From Thermoflexus hugenholtzii (lineage in GTDB: Bacteria > Chloroflexota > Anaerolineae > Thermoflexales > Thermoflexaceae), in NCBI RefSeq assembly GCF_018771565.1, contig NZ_CP076326.1, positions 930,001-994,000 on the forward strand: a stretch of DNA of 64,000 bases. Reading direction: 5' to 3'. Positions 60,273 through 64,000 of the stretch are shown here, in pieces. The first letter of the stretch is position 1. Every line of letters starts with the position of its first letter. The translations under genes were made by a program, and so were the position numbers. Below the pieces are notes generated by a model. The model saw only the letters and a list, made by a program, of their open reading frames with translations. It was not told the origin of the DNA and ran no database searches.

Positions 60273-62258
60273 ATGAGCGCGTGGAAGCGATCGGCCAAAC
60301 GGTGGATCCTCGCGCTGTCCCTGGCGGGCTTCGTGCGTTTCCCCTCCCTTTCGATCCCGACGAGTCCCCTTCAGGAGGGTTCGCCGGCGGCATGGGAGAT
60401 CTCCCTCCGGGAGCTGGGGGTTTCGGAGCCTCTGGTGCTGAGCGCGCCTTCCGGGGAGCAGTGGGTGACGATCCCGGTGCCGCAGGGCCTGCGGCCGGTT
60501 GAGCTGACCGGTCGCCTGCGCAGCACGCCCGGCCTGAACGGCGGGCGGCTGGAGATCGGGGATGGCGTGCGCACGTTGACCTGGGTCCCGCTGGGGCTGG
60601 CCGAGCGGACGTTGACGGTCGCCTTGCAGGGGGCGCCGGTGACCCGGGGGCGGCTGACGCTGGTGTGGCGGTTGATCCCCCCGCCGCGGCTGGACATCTG
60701 CGCGGCGGGCTCCAGCGAGCGGGTGGAGCTGGAGGACCTGCGGGTGCGTCTGGAAGGATCCCCGGAGCCGCCCCGGACGATCGCCGGGTTCTGGCCGTCG
60801 GATCTGCGCGCGCTGGAGGTCAACCTTCCCGCAGGTCCCGGGCCGGAAGAGGCGACGGCGGCCTTGCGCCTGGTCGCCCTCGGCGCGCGTTTGGCCGGCC
60901 GGCATCCCCTGACGGTCTCCATCCGGTTGGGGGAGGGGTCCTTTGCGGGCGCAGCGGATCCCTGGCGTCGTCGGATCGAGATCCGCCGGGGGGAGGCTCG
61001 CCTTCGTCTGCGTTTCGATGCGGAAGGCCTTTTCCCGGCTCTGGAGGTCCAGGCCCCGCCGGAGCGGGTGGTGGAGCTGGCGGAGGGGGTGATCCGGTAT
61101 GGGGAGGTGATGGCGTTTCCGGAGGTGATCCCGCAACGGATCGCTCCCGCTGAGGAGGGCATATCCGGGCCGGTGACCCTGGCCGAGCTCGGCTGGCCTC
61201 AGATTCAGATGCGGGGTTCGGGGCCGATGGAGGCCCGGCTGTTCCTCTCCCAGGCGGATCTCGGCGGCCCGGTTCGAGGGGTGCGCCTGCGCCTCGTCGG
61301 CCGCGCCACCCCGGTTCCGGAGGGTGGGACGGCGAGCCTGCTGGTCTTCCTGAACGGGGGGCTGGTGGCGGCGGAACCGCTGCCGGGTGGCGCCTTCGAT
61401 CGGCGGATCGCGTTTCCGGATGGGTTGTGGCGGCGAGACAACACGGTGATCGTCCGGGTGGATTACACGCCGCCGGGAGGGGAGTGTCGCGTGGGGGTGC
61501 ATCCGATCACGGTGTTCATCGATGGGCGCTCGAGCCTGGAGTTCCAGCGGGGGCAGAATCTGCCGCCGGGCTTCGAACGCTTTCCGCAGAGCCTGATGCC
61601 GGCGTTTGGGGTGGGCCTGCGTCCGCTGAACGCGTCGACCCTTCAGGCGGCGGCGGACCTGGTGGTGCTGTTGCAGCAGGCGACGCATCGTCCCCTGCGT
61701 CCGGAGGTGCGTCCATGGGAGGAGGCGGTGCGGACCTCCGGGGGGCTGGTGCTGATCACGGAGGAGGCGGAGGGGCTTGCGGGCCTGGATCTGCCGCTGG
61801 ATCCCCGTCCGTTTCGGTTGGTGGATGTAGATGGGCGGGAGGGGTTCCGGGTGGATCCGGGGCGCGCGTTTCTGGTTCTGGAGGCCTTCGAGGATCGGGG
61901 GAGGGAGGTGCTGGTGCTGACGCGATGGGGGCGGGAGGTGGATCTCGGTCGATGGGTGGAGGGGATGGACCGGGAGCTGGGGTGGTTTGGGTTGCAGGGG
62001 GATGTGTGGCTGTGGCCGGTGGGGGGCGAGCCGGTGGCGTGGCGGGTGCGGGGGAGCGGGTGGCGGGTGGAGCCGCTGCCGCCGGTGGGGGGAGGGGTGT
62101 GGGAGCGGCTCTGGCCGTGGGCGCTGGGGGTGATGCTGGTGGGGGTGCTGGGGTTTTTGATCTGGGCGTATCCGCGGGTCGTGCGGAGGCGGCCGGCGGG
62201 TTTAGAGGGGTCCGGGCGCCCCGCGGATTCGCATAGTCATAAGCCGGAATCTGGATAA
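60273..62258 (+). CDS. BcsB-like exopolysaccharide synthase accessory protein
   Basis: This 661-residue protein has an N-terminal signal/anchor, a large extracytoplasmic beta-rich region and one C-terminal helix (WPWALGVMLVGVLGFLIWAYP) followed by a basic cytoplasmic tail. The repeated jelly-roll-like segments with SLLVFLNGGLVAAEPLPGG and NTVIVRVDYTPPGGECRVGVHPITVFIDGRSSLEF match the carbohydrate-binding region of BcsB, the periplasmic partner of cellulose synthase. The gene precedes a GT2 synthase by 24 nt, the expected partner. ATG 60273 is chosen; the in-frame upstream part translates repeat DNA. Confidence 0.85.
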   Translation: MSAWKRSAKRWILALSLAGFVRFPSLSIPTSPLQEGSPAAWEISLRELGVSEPLVLSAPSGEQWVTIPVPQGLRPVELTGRLRSTPGLNGGRLEIGDGVRTLTWVPLGLAERTLTVALQGAPVTRGRLTLVWRLIPPPRLDICAAGSSERVELEDLRVRLEGSPEPPRTIAGFWPSDLRALEVNLPAGPGPEEATAALRLVALGARLAGRHPLTVSIRLGEGSFAGAADPWRRRIEIRRGEARLRLRFDAEGLFPALEVQAPPERVVELAEGVIRYGEVMAFPEVIPQRIAPAEEGISGPVTLAELGWPQIQMRGSGPMEARLFLSQADLGGPVRGVRLRLVGRATPVPEGGTASLLVFLNGGLVAAEPLPGGAFDRRIAFPDGLWRRDNTVIVRVDYTPPGGECRVGVHPITVFIDGRSSLEFQRGQNLPPGFERFPQSLMPAFGVGLRPLNASTLQAAADLVVLLQQATHRPLRPEVRPWEEAVRTSGGLVLITEEAEGLAGLDLPLDPRPFRLVDVDGREGFRVDPGRAFLVLEAFEDRGREVLVLTRWGREVDLGRWVEGMDRELGWFGLQGDVWLWPVGGEPVAWRVRGSGWRVEPLPPVGGGVWERLWPWALGVMLVGVLGFLIWAYPRVVRRRPAGLEGSGRPADSHSHKPESG

Positions 62259-62282
62259 AGAGGGCCGAAGGGCAAGCCCGGA

Positions 62283-64000
62283 ATGGGTTCGCATAGCCAT
62301 ATAGAGCCAATCGATGGCCTTCGATCCCAGCATTCCAAATCCTCGCAATCCCGAGGCAACGATCTCCAGCCCATGGAAGGCATCCTGGAGCAGACATCTC
62401 ATCGCCCGCTTCGACTGGGGGAGGCACTCATCGCCCGCGGCCTGCTCCGCCCGGAAGATCTGGAATGGGCGCTGGAGATCCAGGCCCGCACCCGGGAGCC
62501 GCTGGGACAGATCCTCCTGTCCCGCGGCCTGGTGCGCCGCTACGACCTCTACCGCACGCTGGCCGAGCTCTGGGGAATCCCCTTTGTGGATCTCCTCCAG
62601 GAGCCTCCCGATACAGAACTGCTCCGCCGGTTCCCCCCGGAGCAGATGCTGGCCCGCCAGTTGATCCCCCTCCGCCAGCTGGAAGAAGGCCTGGAGATCG
62701 CCACTGCCCGCCGGCCAGACCCCATCGTCCTGGAAGAAGCCCAACGCCTATTCGGACAACCCATCGCCCGGATCCGAGCCACCACTGAATGGGATATCCG
62801 GCAGATCCTGCTTCGAGCCTTCCGAACGGAGATCCTCACCACCGCCACCTATGGCCTTTACTACCGCCGGCCAGAGGAGTCCGCCCACACAGTTTTCACC
62901 CCCGGCCAATTCCTGGTCATGACGCTGCTCCTCATCGGAACCCTCCTCGCCCTGGGCATCACCCCCCGGGCAACCCTGATCGCCATCAACGCCGCCATCA
63001 ACATCTTCTTCCTCGCAAGCATCCTCTTCAAATTCGCCGTCTCAATGGTAGGCGCCCGCTACGAGCGTGAGGTCGCAATCCGGGAAGAAGAAATCCGGGC
63101 CTTGAAAGATGAAGAGCTTCCTCGCTACACGATCCTGGTTCCGATATATCGGGAGGCCGAGGTCATCCAGACGCTGCTGGCCAATCTGGCCCGCCTGGAT
63201 TACCCGAGGGAAAAGCTGGAGATCCTCCTCCTGCTGGAGGAAGACGACCAGGAAACCCTGGAGGCGGCCAAAGCCGCGCGCCCTCCCGGAAACGTCTACT
63301 TCATCCGGATCCCAAACGCGATGCCCCGGACGAAACCAAAAGCCTGCAACATCGGCCTGTTCTTCGCCACAGGGGATTACCTGGTGATCTACGACGCGGA
63401 GGATCAGCCGGAACCTGACCAGCTGAAGAAAGCCGTGCTGGCCTTCCGGAAGGGCGGAGAACGGCTCGCATGCGTCCAGGCCGCCCTGAACTACTTCAAC
63501 GCAAGGGAGAACTTCCTGACCCGCATGTTCACCCTGGAGTATTCCTACTGGTTCGACCACATGCTCCCCGGCCTGCACCGGCTGGGTTTGCCGATCCCCC
63601 TTGGCGGGACCAGCAATCATTTCCCCACCGAACGATTGCGCATGCTGGGCGGCTGGGATCCTTTCAACGTCACCGAAGACGCCGACCTGGGGATCCGCGC
63701 TGCCGTGGAGGGCTGGGAAGTCGGAGTCATCCACAGCACAACCTACGAAGAGGCCAACACTCAGGTCGGAAACTGGATCCGCCAGCGCTCCCGATGGATC
63801 AAAGGCTACATGCAAACCACCCTGGTTCACACCCGCAACCCATGGCAGCTGATCCGACGCGTGGGGCTCCGGAAAGCTGCCGGCTTCCTTCTGCTGGTGG
63901 GCGGAACCCCACTGACCTTCCTGTCCGCGCCGTGGATGTGGGCCATGTTCCTGTGGTGGGTCATCACACAAACCCGCGCCCTGGATCCCTTCTTCCCACC
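62283..64000 (+). CDS. GT2 polysaccharide synthase with N-terminal MshEN domain (3' truncated by window)
   Basis: About 572 residues are visible, open to the window end. Residues ~45-175 form an MshEN (GspE N-terminal) domain with two consecutive signature motifs, RLGEALIARGLLRPEDLEWAL and PLGQILLSRGLVRRYDLYRTL; MshEN domains can bind c-di-GMP. Two transmembrane helices follow, then a processive GT2 domain: VPIYREAEVI, DAEDQPEPDQ, VTEDADLGIR and QRSRWIKG (Q-x-x-R-W). This architecture occurs in XagB-type enzymes. ATG 62283 (gaagggc site) is chosen; ATG 62373 begins closer to the domain. It should synthesise an exopolysaccharide under c-di-GMP control with the BcsB-like protein. Confidence 0.9.
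   Translation, partial: MGSHSHIEPIDGLRSQHSKSSQSRGNDLQPMEGILEQTSHRPLRLGEALIARGLLRPEDLEWALEIQARTREPLGQILLSRGLVRRYDLYRTLAELWGIPFVDLLQEPPDTELLRRFPPEQMLARQLIPLRQLEEGLEIATARRPDPIVLEEAQRLFGQPIARIRATTEWDIRQILLRAFRTEILTTATYGLYYRRPEESAHTVFTPGQFLVMTLLLIGTLLALGITPRATLIAINAAINIFFLASILFKFAVSMVGARYEREVAIREEEIRALKDEELPRYTILVPIYREAEVIQTLLANLARLDYPREKLEILLLLEEDDQETLEAAKAARPPGNVYFIRIPNAMPRTKPKACNIGLFFATGDYLVIYDAEDQPEPDQLKKAVLAFRKGGERLACVQAALNYFNARENFLTRMFTLEYSYWFDHMLPGLHRLGLPIPLGGTSNHFPTERLRMLGGWDPFNVTEDADLGIRAAVEGWEVGVIHSTTYEEANTQVGNWIRQRSRWIKGYMQTTLVHTRNPWQLIRRVGLRKAAGFLLLVGGTPLTFLSAPWMWAMFLWWVITQTRALDPFFP

Noticed and set aside
62226-62300. Direct repeat TTCGCATAG(T/C)CATA flanking the BcsB/GT2 junction
   Set aside because: Only two short copies 60 bp apart without an inserted element; not enough to call an attachment site or insertion scar.

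Overview
The window is 64 kb of GC-rich, tightly packed bacterial chromosome. No rRNA, tRNA, CRISPR array, prophage or insertion sequence could be recognised. The gene set suggests a thermophilic bacterium, most likely a Chloroflexota of the Thermoflexus type: an archaeal-style ATP-dependent DNA ligase, a group 3b (sulfhydrogenase-type) NiFe hydrogenase with a full hyp set, a bd-family oxygen reductase fused to cytochrome c, and many overlapping ATGA start/stop junctions. The taxonomic placement is inference.

Layout. 1-4.5 kb: the end of carA, carB and a small permease. 4.6-11.3 kb: a TetR regulator with a perfect 20-bp palindromic operator and a drug/lipid-type ABC exporter (one permease, two ATPases, two HlyD adaptors), interrupted by an island of REP-like palindromes. 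11.4-16.4 kb: a small Cys protein, a class V aminotransferase, a coiled-coil/nuclease-fold protein built from 105-bp tandem repeats, an M48 protease and a metallo-beta-lactamase-fold hydrolase. 16.5-22 kb: a glycan/lipid modification cluster (GT39-like protein, two methyltransferases, GT2, NAD-epimerase-like protein, HpcH-type aldolase). 22-35.1 kb: hydrogenase structural genes (beta, a cNMP-binding protein, gamma, delta, alpha), a maturation protease and hypE, hypD, hypC, hypF, hypB, hypA, all on the minus strand. Inserted among them are an enoyl-CoA hydratase and a DUF2283/DUF4258 toxin-antitoxin-like pair. A perfect CRP/FNR-type palindrome lies upstream of the structural genes.

35.3-43.7 kb: a HIT protein, a NarL-type response regulator, the pentose phosphate genes zwf and pgl, and several low-GC small secreted or membrane genes of unknown function. 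Three of these low-GC transcription units are preceded by the same ~50-nt sequence, which ends in a -35-like box followed by exactly 17 nt and a -10-like box. This looks like a small undescribed regulon and is the most interesting signal in the window. 44-49 kb: a TIM-barrel-like exported protein, an orphan histidine kinase, CvpA, and a membrane-anchored alkaline-phosphatase-fold protein.

49-55.2 kb: a run of secreted proteins (CHRD protein, a 46-residue peptide, GYD protein, trypsin-like protease, and a 1219-residue phosphodiesterase/5'-nucleotidase fusion). 55.2-57.6 kb: the bd-type oxidase pair. 57.8-59.5 kb: the ATP-dependent ligase. 59.7-60.1 kb: three ~140-bp tandem repeats of the same REP family seen at 6.6-6.9 kb. 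60.2-64 kb: a BcsB-like membrane protein followed by a GT2 synthase with an N-terminal MshEN domain, probably a c-di-GMP-controlled exopolysaccharide system, truncated by the window end.
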